Part shown: positions 9,431-17,622 of the stretch, piece by piece
Layout: each line of letters starts with the position of its first letter
How positions within the stretch are numbered: position 1 is the stretch's first letter
Notes under the pieces: generated by a model
Told to the model about the DNA's origin: nothing
What the model saw: the letters and a program-made list of their open reading frames with translations, nothing else
Database searches by the model: none
Source of the DNA: Roseococcus sp. SDR
GTDB lineage: Bacteria > Pseudomonadota > Alphaproteobacteria > Acetobacterales > Acetobacteraceae
Direction of reading: 5' to 3'
Length of the DNA: 64,000 bases
Assembly: GCF_019083995.1 (NCBI RefSeq)
Contig: NZ_JAHRCU010000014.1
Coordinates: 1 to 64,000, forward strand
Position numbers and translations under genes: made by a program

Positions 9431-10867
9431 ATGCAGGCCGCCTCGCCCGCGCTGCGCCTCACGCTCAGCGTCGCCGAGGCGATGGCGCCGCCGCCGCCGG
9501 CATTCCCGGCCGAGACGCCGCTCGGCGCCGTCCTCGACGGGCTGCGCGCGGCGCGCGATTCCGCGGCGCTGGCCCTCGACGAAGCCGGGCGGCCCATCGG
9601 CATCCTGACCGAGCAGGACATCGCGCGCCGCGTCGCCTTCCGCCTGCCTGAGGGCGCGCCGCTCTCGGCGGCGATGTCGGCGCCGCTCATCACCTGCGCG
9701 CCCGATGCCGGGCTCTGGCGCGCGGTGGCGCTGCTGCGCGCGCATCGGCTGCGGCACCTGCCGGTGGTGGATGGGACAGGGCGCTGCATCGGCATGCTGC
9801 ATCGCGCGGCGGTGCTGGCCGCCGTCTCGGGCCGCATGCTGCACCACCTGGATGCGCTGGCCGGCGATGACGCGGCGGTGAAGGCGGCGCAGGCGGGGCT
9901 CGCCACCGCGTTGCTGGATGAGGGCATCCCCGCCCCCGCCCTGGTGCGGCTCGTCAGCGGGATCAATCTCGAACTGCATCGCCGCGTGCTGGACCGCGCC
10001 CTGGCGGACGGCCCACCGCCGCCGCTCGGCTTCACCCTGCTCGTCATGGGCAGCGCCGGCCGGGGCGAGAGCCTGCTGCGCCCCGACCAGGATAACGGCC
10101 TGATCCTGGAGCCCTATCCCGACGCCGCGCATGCGGAGGTGGATGCCTGGTTCCGCCCGATGACCGAGCGCTTCAATGCCGGGCTGGAAGCGGCGGGCTT
10201 CCCGCTCTGCCCGGGCGGGATCATGGCGCGCAACCCGCTCTGGCGGAAAACGCGGGCGCAATGGGAGGCGCAATTCGCGCTCTGGGCGCGGCGGCGCAGC
10301 GGGGCCGCGCTGCTCTTCGCCGACATCGCCTTCGACTTTCGTGGCATCGCCAGGACCGGGCCGGTCGCGGGCGACCCCGCGGCCGAGCTGCGCGCCGCCA
10401 TCGCGCCCATCCTGGCCGCGAACCCGGCGCTGCTCGGCGCGCTGGCCGCGCAGGACCAGCGGCTGCGCGTGGGCCTCACCCTCTGGGGCGGCTTCTCGGA
10501 TGACGAGCCGGGCCCGGGGGCGCGCACCGACCTCAAGCTGCATGGGCTGATGCCGCTGGTGGCGGCGACGCGCCTGCTCGCCCTCCAGCACGGCGTGGCG
10601 GAGACGGGCACGCCGGAGCGGCTGGAGGCCCTCTCCGCGCGCGGCGTCATCCGGGAGGGCGAGGCGCTGGGCACCGCCTTCGCCCTGCTTCTCGAGGCGC
10701 TGCTGCGCCAGCAGCTGGCCGATCACGCGGCGGGGCTGCCGCCCGGCAATCTGGTGGATACGGCGGCGCTGCCGAAGGCGGACCGCGCCGCGCTGCGCGA
10801 GGCGCTGCGCGCGATCCGCCGCTTTGCGAAGGCGAGCTTCGCGGGCTTCACCGGGGAACTCTGGTAG
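9431..10867 (+). CDS. CBS-domain protein with DUF294 putative nucleotidyltransferase domain
   Basis: The protein has 478 residues. A pair of CBS domains occupies roughly residues 5-140 (AGRPIGILTEQDIARRVAF and GRCIGMLHR are the recognisable ends). After a helical linker comes a nucleotidyltransferase-like core with GSAGRGESLLRPDQDNGLI (~residues 200-220), resembling the G-S-x10-D-x-D motif of GlnD-type enzymes. The DUF294 C-terminal helical domain follows. Homologues with an N-terminal cyclic-nucleotide-binding domain exist; that domain is absent here. It starts one base after gshB and is convergent with a DnaQ-type exonuclease, a partner it commonly neighbours. Substrate unknown; CBS domains suggest adenylate sensing. 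Confidence 0.85.
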   Translation: MQAASPALRLTLSVAEAMAPPPPAFPAETPLGAVLDGLRAARDSAALALDEAGRPIGILTEQDIARRVAFRLPEGAPLSAAMSAPLITCAPDAGLWRAVALLRAHRLRHLPVVDGTGRCIGMLHRAAVLAAVSGRMLHHLDALAGDDAAVKAAQAGLATALLDEGIPAPALVRLVSGINLELHRRVLDRALADGPPPPLGFTLLVMGSAGRGESLLRPDQDNGLILEPYPDAAHAEVDAWFRPMTERFNAGLEAAGFPLCPGGIMARNPLWRKTRAQWEAQFALWARRRSGAALLFADIAFDFRGIARTGPVAGDPAAELRAAIAPILAANPALLGALAAQDQRLRVGLTLWGGFSDDEPGPGARTDLKLHGLMPLVAATRLLALQHGVAETGTPERLEALSARGVIREGEALGTAFALLLEALLRQQLADHAAGLPPGNLVDTAALPKADRAALREALRAIRRFAKASFAGFTGELW

Positions 10868-10870
10868 CGC

Positions 10871-11569
10871 TCAGAAATGCACGGCCGAGGCCGCCATCTC
10901 CGCCTCCATGCGTGTGCGGCGCGCGAGGTCGGCCAGGTCCGCCACGCCGCGCGCGCCGGCGCGGGCCAGCAGCCGCACCCAGAGCGCGGCCGTGGCGCGC
11001 GCATCGCCCAGGGCTTCGTGCCGGCCCGCGATGACGATCCCCTCCCGCCCGCAGAGGCCGTCCAGCGAATGATCCGCCTCCTGCGGGTCGAGCCAGCGTG
11101 AGACGATGAGGCTGCACAGGAAGGGCTGGGCGAGCGCGGGCGCGCCGCGATGCTCCTCCATGAAGAGCAGGCTGCGGTCGAAGGCGGCGCTGTGCGCGAC
11201 CAGCACGGCGCCCGCGGCGAAGTCGCGGAAGCGGGCGATGGCCTCGGGCGCGCGGGGGGCGCCGGCCAGCATCTCGCGCGTCAGGCCGTGATAGCGGGTG
11301 GATTCGGGCGGGATGTCGCGGCCAGGTTCCACCAGGGTCTGGAACTCGGCCACCGGGGCGGCGTCGCGCAGACGCACCGCGCCGATGGAGAGCAGCGCAT
11401 CGCCCCGGCTCGGCTTCAAGCCGGTCGATTCCAGGTCGAAGACGACATAGGACTGGGCGGCGATGGGGCCGGGCGGCCAGGGGGCGTGGAAATGGGCGCG
11501 GGCCTGAAGAAAGGCCTGGCCGCCCGGGGTCAGGGCGCGCCGCAGCCAATCCCCGACACGGCGCGCCAT
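10871..11569 (-). CDS. DnaQ-like DEDDh 3'-5' exonuclease
   Basis: The 232-residue protein carries an exonuclease fold beginning at residue ~42. Exo I is VFDLESTGLKP (D and E metal ligands), Exo II is VAHSAAFDRSLL, and Exo III is HEALGDARATAAL with the histidine and aspartate of the DEDDh type. It resembles the PA3232-type exonucleases annotated as DNA polymerase III epsilon-like rather than the replisome DnaQ proper. It ends 3 bases from the convergent CBS/DUF294 gene, a usual partner. The substrate and pathway are not established. Confidence 0.85.
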   Translation of the reverse strand: MARRVGDWLRRALTPGGQAFLQARAHFHAPWPPGPIAAQSYVVFDLESTGLKPSRGDALLSIGAVRLRDAAPVAEFQTLVEPGRDIPPESTRYHGLTREMLAGAPRAPEAIARFRDFAAGAVLVAHSAAFDRSLLFMEEHRGAPALAQPFLCSLIVSRWLDPQEADHSLDGLCGREGIVIAGRHEALGDARATAALWVRLLARAGARGVADLADLARRTRMEAEMAASAVHF

Positions 11570-11579
11570 GGCCTGGCTC

Positions 11580-11885
11580 TCAGCCCCGCCGGAACACGCT
11601 CTTCACGCGCTCGATCTGCCGGTCGCCCCATTCCATCGCCTTCACCTCCCGCGCCTCGATGCCCGGGATGAGGTGCGGCCAGCGGCGATCGATCACGCTG
11701 ACGCCGCGATAGGCCCAGACATACTGGTCCCGCAGGATGAAGGTGCCGAGGCCCACGAAGATGAAGCCGGGCAGGATGGGCAGGATCAGACCGACCGGGC
11801 CGAGGCACAGGCAGCCGATTCCAATGGCCTTCCGGCGGCGTGAGGGGCGCAGTTCGATCATCGGAACGCAATTGGCATTGCTCAT
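11580..11885 (-). CDS. Small inner-membrane protein of unknown function
   Basis: This 101-residue protein (ATG at 11885; a TTG four codons upstream is possible) has one long or two closely packed hydrophobic helices. They lie in the glycine/proline-rich stretch GCLCLGPVGLILPILPG, followed by LGTFILRDQYVWAYRG. A basic, tryptophan-rich C-terminal tail follows. The pattern resembles small transmembrane proteins of the PGPGW type, but I cannot assign a family. It lies 10 bases upstream of the DnaQ-like gene on the same strand, so they may share a transcript. Confidence 0.65.
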   Translation of the reverse strand: MSNANCVPMIELRPSRRRKAIGIGCLCLGPVGLILPILPGFIFVGLGTFILRDQYVWAYRGVSVIDRRWPHLIPGIEAREVKAMEWGDRQIERVKSVFRRG

Positions 11886-11943
11886 CCCGCCAGACAAGCG
11901 GAAATGACACGAAGGACAGGTTAACCCACCCTGGAATCGCCGA

Positions 11944-12873
11944 TCAGCGGGCCGGATGGATCGGCACGAAGACCGGGCGCAGCAGCCAGCGGCGCGCGAT
12001 GTCGAAATAGCCCGGGAAGACGAAATGCCCGTTATGCGCCAGCAGCTTTTCGCGGTTGCGGCGCCAGAAGCCCGGGATCTCGAACCAGGACATGGTGGGG
12101 TAGAGGTGATGCACGATGTGCAGGTTGTTCCAGAGGAAGAGCAGCCCGAAGATCCAGTTGCTCTCGACCGAGGCGGTGCGCTCGCCCGGGCGGTCGCCCC
12201 AGCGATGCTCGATGAAGGCGCGCAACAGGCCGAGTGAAATCCCCGGCAGCACCCAGAGCAGGTAGTAGTGCCAGACCGACATGTGCGCGACCTGCGTCAC
12301 GAACCAGAGCACGGCGGCGAGGCCGACGAAGAAGCCGAGCCAAGCCGGAACGTCGGAGAAATCACCGCGCCTGAGCTTGCCGCTCTCGACGATCACAAGC
12401 TTGCGCAGCCTGAGGATGGGCCCGACGGTCAGCCGCCCCAGCAGCGTCTGGTTGAAGAGCAGCACGGCGCGGAAGGCGGGGGTATAGCCGCTCCAGTCCT
12501 CGCGCTTGTGATACTGCGTCTCCGTATCCTCGCCGGGATAGGTGAGCCAGGTGTTGCGGTGGTGCTTGCTGTGGCTGCGCTTGTAGAGCTCGAAGGGCCA
12601 CCAGCCGCCGATGGGGGGCCAGACGATGGCGGTGCGCAGCCAGGGGGGCAGGCTGCGCCAGCCATGGATCGCCTCATGCTGCAGCGAGAAATGCCAGGCG
12701 AGGATATAGGCCGCCAGCAGCGCCTCGACCGGCCAGGGCACATATTCGTGGTAGATCAGCAGCGTCGCCCAGCTCGCATAGATGGCGATGGCGACCCCCC
12801 AGGTCGGCAGTTCCCAGCGGCGCCAGAAGGCGCGCGGTTCGGTGGCATCGGGCAGGGTCGCGGGCTTGGCCAT
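11944..12873 (-). CDS. Membrane fatty acid desaturase
   Basis: The protein has 309 residues with hydrophobic helices flanking the three histidine boxes of integral membrane desaturases: HEAIHG (~residue 66), HSKHHR (~residue 102) and HIVHH (~residue 255). These bind the di-iron centre that inserts double bonds into acyl chains. The best start is ATG at 12873 (MAKPATLPDATEPRAF); the longer frame upstream has no sensible N terminus. It could act on phospholipid acyl chains or on carotenoid-like substrates; regiochemistry cannot be read. It is divergent from the flavoprotein gene with 77 bases between starts. Confidence 0.85.
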   Translation of the reverse strand: MAKPATLPDATEPRAFWRRWELPTWGVAIAIYASWATLLIYHEYVPWPVEALLAAYILAWHFSLQHEAIHGWRSLPPWLRTAIVWPPIGGWWPFELYKRSHSKHHRNTWLTYPGEDTETQYHKREDWSGYTPAFRAVLLFNQTLLGRLTVGPILRLRKLVIVESGKLRRGDFSDVPAWLGFFVGLAAVLWFVTQVAHMSVWHYYLLWVLPGISLGLLRAFIEHRWGDRPGERTASVESNWIFGLLFLWNNLHIVHHLYPTMSWFEIPGFWRRNREKLLAHNGHFVFPGYFDIARRWLLRPVFVPIHPAR

Positions 12874-12950
12874 GGGCGGAATGCTGCCATATCGCGCCGC
12901 AGTGCAGCAATCGCGTTGCGCGCCCGCTCCACCCTGCCTAGGCTTCGCCC

Positions 12951-14381
12951 ATGCCCGCACCCCGCACCCTTGCCGAACTCGAAGCCGATGTGGCGCGGGA
13001 TCTGGACCTCACCGGCCATCCCCGCGCCCCCTGGCTGGAGGCGAAGCGGGTGGAGGGCACGCCGGCGCTGGATGTGCTCATCATCGGCGGCGGGCAATGC
13101 GGCGTGGCCGTGGCGCATGCGCTGAAGCGCGACAAGGTGGACAATATCCTGGTGCTGGACCGCGCAGGTTTCGGCGAGGAAGGCCCCTGGACCACCTATG
13201 GCCGCATGCGCACGCTGCGCAGCCTCAAGGACATGACGGGCCCGGACCTGCGCCTGCCCAGCCTCACCTACCAGGCCTGGCACGAGGCGAATTTCGGCAC
13301 GGCCGATTGGGAAGCGATGCGCTTCATCCCGAAGGAATTGTGGAACGACTATCTGCTCTGGTTCCGGCGCGTGACCGGCGTGCCGGTCCGGAACGGCGTG
13401 GAGGCCGGGCTGATCTCTCCCGCCATGACGGAGGACGGGCTGCCCGCCTTCCGCGTCGAGACCAGCGAGGGTCCCATGCATGCGCGCAAGGTCGTGCTGG
13501 CGACGGGGCAGGAGGGAATCGGCGGCTGGTGGATGCCGGAGCACATCGCCGCCCTGCCCCGCCAGTTCCGCGCGCACACCAATGAGATGATCGATTTCGC
13601 CGCGCTGCGCGGCAAGGTGGTGGCGGTGCTCGGCGCCGGCGCCTCGGCCTTCGACAATGCGGCCGTCGCGCTCGAGCATGGGGCGGCGGAGGTGCATATC
13701 TTCTGCCGCCGGGCGGAGCTGATGGTGGTGCAGCCCTATCGCTGGCTCACCTTCGCGGGCTTCCTGCGCCACATGGGCGAGATGACCGATGAATGGCGCT
13801 GGCGCTTCATGTCCCATGTGCTGGGCATGCGCGAGGGCTTCGCGCAGGATCACTATGACCGCGTGAACCGCTTCGCGAATTTCCGCCTGCACACCGGTGC
13901 CGAATGGCAGGCGGCGCGTGTCGAAGGCGGCCGTGTGGTGCTGACCACGCCGCAGGGCGAGTTCACCGCGGATTACTGCATCACCGGGACGGGCGTGCGC
14001 ATGGATGCGGGCCTGCGCCCCGAACTGGCCCTCTGCGCCGGGAACATCGCCACCTGGGGGGACCGCTACACGCCCCCGCCGCATGAGGCCAATGCGCGCC
14101 TTGCCCTCTATCCCTACCTGAACGCCGACAGCGCCTTCACCGAGAAGCGGCCGGGCGAGACGCCCTGGATTTCGGGCATCCACCTCTTCGGCATCGGCAC
14201 GACGATGAGCTTCGGCCCGGCGGGCAGCTCGATCAACGCCATGGCCATCTCGGCGCCGCGCGTGGCCGCCGGCATCACGCGCAACCTCTTCGCCGAGGAC
14301 ATGCCGCGCCTTTACGCCGAGCTCTGCGCCTATGATGAGAAGCAGGTGCATGTGGACGCGGCCCGCCTGGCCGCGGAGTAG
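12951..14381 (+). CDS. NAD(P)/FAD-dependent oxidoreductase, flavin monooxygenase-like
   Basis: The 476-residue protein has an FAD-binding Rossmann motif at residues ~43-60 (DVLIIGGGQCGVAVAHAL) and a second nucleotide-binding motif at ~222 (VVAVLGAGASAFDNAAV). The double-Rossmann design is that of flavin-containing and Baeyer-Villiger-type monooxygenases, and the segment ending YCITGTGVRMDAGL fits the returning FAD strand. The substrate is unknown. It lies just ahead of a DMT-type transporter, which may export or import a related metabolite. Confidence 0.8.
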   Translation: MPAPRTLAELEADVARDLDLTGHPRAPWLEAKRVEGTPALDVLIIGGGQCGVAVAHALKRDKVDNILVLDRAGFGEEGPWTTYGRMRTLRSLKDMTGPDLRLPSLTYQAWHEANFGTADWEAMRFIPKELWNDYLLWFRRVTGVPVRNGVEAGLISPAMTEDGLPAFRVETSEGPMHARKVVLATGQEGIGGWWMPEHIAALPRQFRAHTNEMIDFAALRGKVVAVLGAGASAFDNAAVALEHGAAEVHIFCRRAELMVVQPYRWLTFAGFLRHMGEMTDEWRWRFMSHVLGMREGFAQDHYDRVNRFANFRLHTGAEWQAARVEGGRVVLTTPQGEFTADYCITGTGVRMDAGLRPELALCAGNIATWGDRYTPPPHEANARLALYPYLNADSAFTEKRPGETPWISGIHLFGIGTTMSFGPAGSSINAMAISAPRVAAGITRNLFAEDMPRLYAELCAYDEKQVHVDAARLAAE

Positions 14382-14419
14382 GCGCGCTGGCCCCCGACAA
14401 CCGCAAAGGCCTGCTGCTG

Positions 14420-15250
14420 ATGGTGGCGGCCATGTTCGTCTTCGGCTGCCAGGACGCGATCTCGCGCTACCTGGCCGAAGTCTATTCGGTGCTGGGCATC
14501 CTGCTCATCCGCTACTGGTTCTTCGCGGGCTTCGTGGTGCTGCGGGCGGTGCGGGCACCTGGCGGCCTGCCGCGCGTCATCCAGAGCCGGCGGCCCTTCG
14601 TGCAATGCCTGCGCGGCGTGATGCTGGTGGTGCAGGTCTGGATGATCGTGAACGCCTTCAAGCTGCTGGGCCTCGTTGAGACGCACGCCATCTTCGCCTG
14701 CTATCCGCTGATCATCACGGCCCTCGCGGGGCCGGTGCTGGGCGAACGCGTTTCGCTCATGCGCTGGCTGACGATCCTGGCGGGCGCGCTCGGCGTGCTG
14801 CTCATCCTCCGGCCGGGCCCGGGCATGTTCACGCCGGCCGCTTTGCTGGTGCTGGTGGCAGCGCTGAACTTCGCGGCCTATGGGCTGATCACGCGGCTCG
14901 TCGCGCGGGATGACCCGCCGGATACCAGCTTCTTCTACACGGGCCTCGCGGGGGCTGCGGCCATCACGCTGCTGACGCCCTGGATCTGGACGCCCATCGC
15001 CTTCGCCGATTGGGGTTGGATGGGGCTGCTCTGCGTCTCGGGCACGCTCGGCCATTACTTCCTGATCCGCGCGCTGGACCTGGCGGAGGCGAGCCGGCTG
15101 CAGCCGCTGGCCTATCTGCAGCTGGTCTTCGCGGCAGCCCTGGGCGTGCTGGTCTTCGCCGAGCCGCTGCCCTGGACCACGATCCTGGGCGGCGCGATGG
15201 TGGTCACCGCCGGGCTCGTGAACCTGCGGCTGACGCGGCTCGGGCGTTAG
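14420..15250 (+). CDS. EamA/DMT superfamily transporter
   Basis: About ten hydrophobic helices form two EamA repeats, for example the QDAISRYLAE first helix and GLVETHAIFACYPLIITALAG, with LGERVSLMRW between. This is the 10-TM drug/metabolite transporter layout; the cargo is unknown. The ATG at 14420 gives 276 residues but begins inside the first helix. An in-frame CTG at 14387 would add 11 residues (reading LAPDNRKGLLL) and has a GGAG at 14375-14378 eight bases upstream, so a non-ATG start is plausible. It overlaps the stop of the convergent racemase gene by 4 bases. Confidence 0.82.
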   Translation: MVAAMFVFGCQDAISRYLAEVYSVLGILLIRYWFFAGFVVLRAVRAPGGLPRVIQSRRPFVQCLRGVMLVVQVWMIVNAFKLLGLVETHAIFACYPLIITALAGPVLGERVSLMRWLTILAGALGVLLILRPGPGMFTPAALLVLVAALNFAAYGLITRLVARDDPPDTSFFYTGLAGAAAITLLTPWIWTPIAFADWGWMGLLCVSGTLGHYFLIRALDLAEASRLQPLAYLQLVFAAALGVLVFAEPLPWTTILGGAMVVTAGLVNLRLTRLGR

Positions 15251-15978
15251 CCCTTCAGCAGCGCCGCGAGTTCCGGCGTCAGCCCGATGCTGTTCCGCCC
15301 GCGCGGGGCTGCGAAGCTGCCGGCACGCGGCTTGGGCAGCTTCAGCGTGACCAGCATCTCGGCGAGCTTCACGCCGCAGGCCATGCCATCCAGCAGCGGC
15401 ACCGCCGCCTCCGCCTGCATCCGTGCCGCATAGCCGGCGAGTGCCGCACCGCCCAGGATCACGCTTTCCGCGCCTTCCGAGACGGCGCGCGCGATGCCCG
15501 CCATCACCTTGCGCTGCACGCCCTCTGGGTCACGCACGCTTTCCTGCGGCGTGGCGTCCACGCCCACCAGCGCGGCGCAGCGCGCGGCGAGGCCATGCTG
15601 CGCAATGCGCTCGCGATAGGTGTCCACGCCGCCAAAGGTGACCAGGCCGAAGCGCCCGCCGACCAGGCAGGCGGTGAAGCAGGCGGCTTCTGTCATGCCC
15701 ACCACCGGGCAGGGCATGAGCTGGCGCGCCGCCTCCAGCGCCGTGTCATGGCTGACGGCCAGCACCACGCCATCCACGCTGCCCGCATGCTCGGCGAGCA
15801 GCGCCAGCAGCGCATGGCCCGCGATGATGTTCTCGGCGCGGCTGCTGATCACCTCGGGGCCGAAGCGCGGGGTTGCCGCGATGATCTCGGTGCCCGGGCT
15901 TGCGGCACCGCGCGCGGCGTCCGCGCACATCTGCGTGATGGCCTCGGTGGTGTTGGCATTGGCGACGAGCAGACGCAT
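15247..15978 (-). CDS. Asp/Glu/hydantoin racemase family protein
   Basis: The 243-residue protein starts MRLLVANANTTEAIT, the phosphate/carboxylate-binding opening of the Asp/Glu/hydantoin racemase family. Both family cysteines are present, in GMTEAACFTACL (~residue 96) and LLDGMACGV (~residue 198), consistent with a two-base cofactor-independent racemase. Hydantoin, allantoin or an acidic amino acid are the likely substrate classes; I cannot choose. It is divergent from the M20 peptidase gene with a 50-base gap, which suggests a shared role in amide or amino-acid derivative catabolism. Confidence 0.82.
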   Translation of the reverse strand: MRLLVANANTTEAITQMCADAARGAASPGTEIIAATPRFGPEVISSRAENIIAGHALLALLAEHAGSVDGVVLAVSHDTALEAARQLMPCPVVGMTEAACFTACLVGGRFGLVTFGGVDTYRERIAQHGLAARCAALVGVDATPQESVRDPEGVQRKVMAGIARAVSEGAESVILGGAALAGYAARMQAEAAVPLLDGMACGVKLAEMLVTLKLPKPRAGSFAAPRGRNSIGLTPELAALLKG

Positions 15979-16028
15979 CCTTCATTCCTTCGCGGCGATC
16001 CCGCCATGCGACACGAAAAGAGGATTCC

Positions 16029-17183
16029 ATGGAAGCCAAGCTCGACCTGCCCTTCGACAATGAAGCCATGCTCGCGGGGCTGAAAACCTGGGTCGAATGC
16101 GAAAGCCCGACGCATGACGCGGCCGCCGTGAACCGCATGATGGCGCTCGCCGCGCGGCACCTCGCGCTGATGGGCGCCACGGTCGAGACGATTCCCGGCC
16201 GCATGGGCTTCGGCGATTGCGTCCGCGCGCGCTTCCCGCATGCGAATGCTTCGTCCGCGCGCTCTCCGCACGCCGAGCCCGGCATCCTCGTGCTCGCGCA
16301 TCTGGATACGGTGCATCCCGTCGGCACGCTGGCGGGCGGCCTGCCCTTCCGCCGCGAGGGCGACAAGGCCTATGGCCCCGGCATCCAGGACATGAAGGGC
16401 GGCACCTATCTCGCCATCGAGGCGATCCGCCAGCTCGCCATCGCCGGCATCGCCACCTCCAAGCCCGTGACCGTGCTGCTGACGCCCGATGAGGAAGTGG
16501 GCAGCCCCTCGACGCGGGACCTGATCGAAGCCGAGGCGGCGCGCCATTCCGTGGTGCTGGTGCCCGAGCCCGCGCGGCCCGATGGCGGCGTCGTCACCGG
16601 CCGCTATGCCATCGCGCGCTTCAACCTGCGCACCACGGGCCGCCCCTCCCATGCCGGCGCGCGCCTCGGCGAGGGGCGCAGCGCCATCCGCGAGATGTGC
16701 AAGCAGATCATCGCCATCGAGGAGATGACGACCGAGGCCTGCACCTTCTCCGTCGGCGTCATCCATGCCGGGCAGTGGGTGAATTGCGTGGCGACCTATT
16801 GCGACGCCGAGGCACTCTCCATGGCCAAGCGGCAGGAGGACCTGGATGCGGCGGTGGAACTGATGCTCAAGCGCAAGCCGACGGGCAATGACGTCTCGCT
16901 GGAGGTCACGCGCGGCGTGACGCGCCCGGTCTGGGAGCCGGATGCCAAGGTCATGGCGCTGCATGCCAAGGCCGAGGCCATCGCCAAGCGCCTGGGCTTC
17001 GCCCTGCCGCATCAATCCTCGGGCGGCGGTTCGGACGGCAATTTCACCGGCGCCATGGGCATCCCGACGCTGGACGGCCTCGGCATCATCGGCGCCCAGG
17101 CGCATACGCTGGAGGAGCATGTGATCGTCAGCAGCATGGCACCGCGGGCGAAGCTCTTTGCCGGGCTGCTGCAGAGCGTCTAG
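16029..17183 (+). CDS. M20 family metallopeptidase, glutamate carboxypeptidase-like
   Basis: The 384-residue protein has M20 metal and catalytic residues: H in LAHLDTVHPVG, the bridging D in GPGIQDMKGGTYLA, the catalytic E and metal E in LLTPDEEVGSPSTR, a further ligand in VPEPARPDG, and the C-terminal H in GAQAHTLEEH. A dimerisation domain interrupts the catalytic domain at ~residues 190-300. The nearest functional analogues are carboxypeptidase G2-type enzymes that release C-terminal glutamate; related M20 enzymes deacylate amino acids. No signal peptide is seen, so it is probably cytoplasmic. Confidence 0.88.
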   Translation: MEAKLDLPFDNEAMLAGLKTWVECESPTHDAAAVNRMMALAARHLALMGATVETIPGRMGFGDCVRARFPHANASSARSPHAEPGILVLAHLDTVHPVGTLAGGLPFRREGDKAYGPGIQDMKGGTYLAIEAIRQLAIAGIATSKPVTVLLTPDEEVGSPSTRDLIEAEAARHSVVLVPEPARPDGGVVTGRYAIARFNLRTTGRPSHAGARLGEGRSAIREMCKQIIAIEEMTTEACTFSVGVIHAGQWVNCVATYCDAEALSMAKRQEDLDAAVELMLKRKPTGNDVSLEVTRGVTRPVWEPDAKVMALHAKAEAIAKRLGFALPHQSSGGGSDGNFTGAMGIPTLDGLGIIGAQAHTLEEHVIVSSMAPRAKLFAGLLQSV

Positions 17184-17249
17184 ATCGGCGTTGCCTATCT
17201 TGAAGATCGGTTTTTCGGCCTCACGCCTATTGAGGCCATGGCGGTAATT

Positions 17250-17296
17250 CTTCTTTCACCGGCGGGGGACATCCTCCCGCCACCGAGAAAGAAGGA
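17250..17296 (+). promoter_or_regulatory. Hairpin covering the ribosome binding site of the 17305 gene
   Basis: CTTCTTTC (17250-17257) pairs with GAAAGAAG (17287-17294). An inner GGCGGG/CCCGCC stem lies between them. The Shine-Dalgarno-like GAAGGA at 17291-17296, nine bases before the ATG at 17305, is partly inside the outer stem. The fold would limit ribosome access. Seen directly from base complementarity; function is inference. Confidence 0.5.
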
Positions 17297-17304
17297 CCAC
17301 CGCC

Positions 17305-17553
17305 ATGCGCCGCTTCGCCACCATCGCCGCCGCCGCCCTGATGATCGCCGGCTTCGCGGGTGCCGCCTCGGCGCAGGGGATCTCCTCCAACGGCGTGGTG
17401 TACGGCCAGTCCTGGAACCTGCCGCAGGACTTCTCCAGCCTGGAGCGCATGACCGCCGCCCAGGGCTCGGGCTCCGCCGCCGACCGTGCCGCCCGCGCCG
17501 CCCGCCAGGCCCAGTTCAACCGCCACTTCCCCGGCACCCCGATCCGCCGCTGA
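17305..17553 (+). CDS. Small secreted protein with SSNGVV motif
   Basis: The 82-residue protein has a clear Sec signal peptide (residues 1-23, cleaved after AASA). The mature part starts QGISSNGVVYGQSWNLPQDF and ends with an alanine/arginine-rich helix (ADRAARAARQAQFNRHFPGT). It aligns end to end with the first half of the protein encoded 70 bases downstream. No known domain is recognised. A GAAGGA Shine-Dalgarno supports the ATG. Predicted location is periplasmic or extracellular. Confidence 0.75.
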   Translation: MRRFATIAAAALMIAGFAGAASAQGISSNGVVYGQSWNLPQDFSSLERMTAAQGSGSAADRAARAARQAQFNRHFPGTPIRR

Positions 17554-17622
17554 TCGCTGAAACGGGGGCGACGCGGGCGCGGCGCCTGCGTTACCCTGGC
17601 CCGGAGGAGGAGACCCCGCCGC

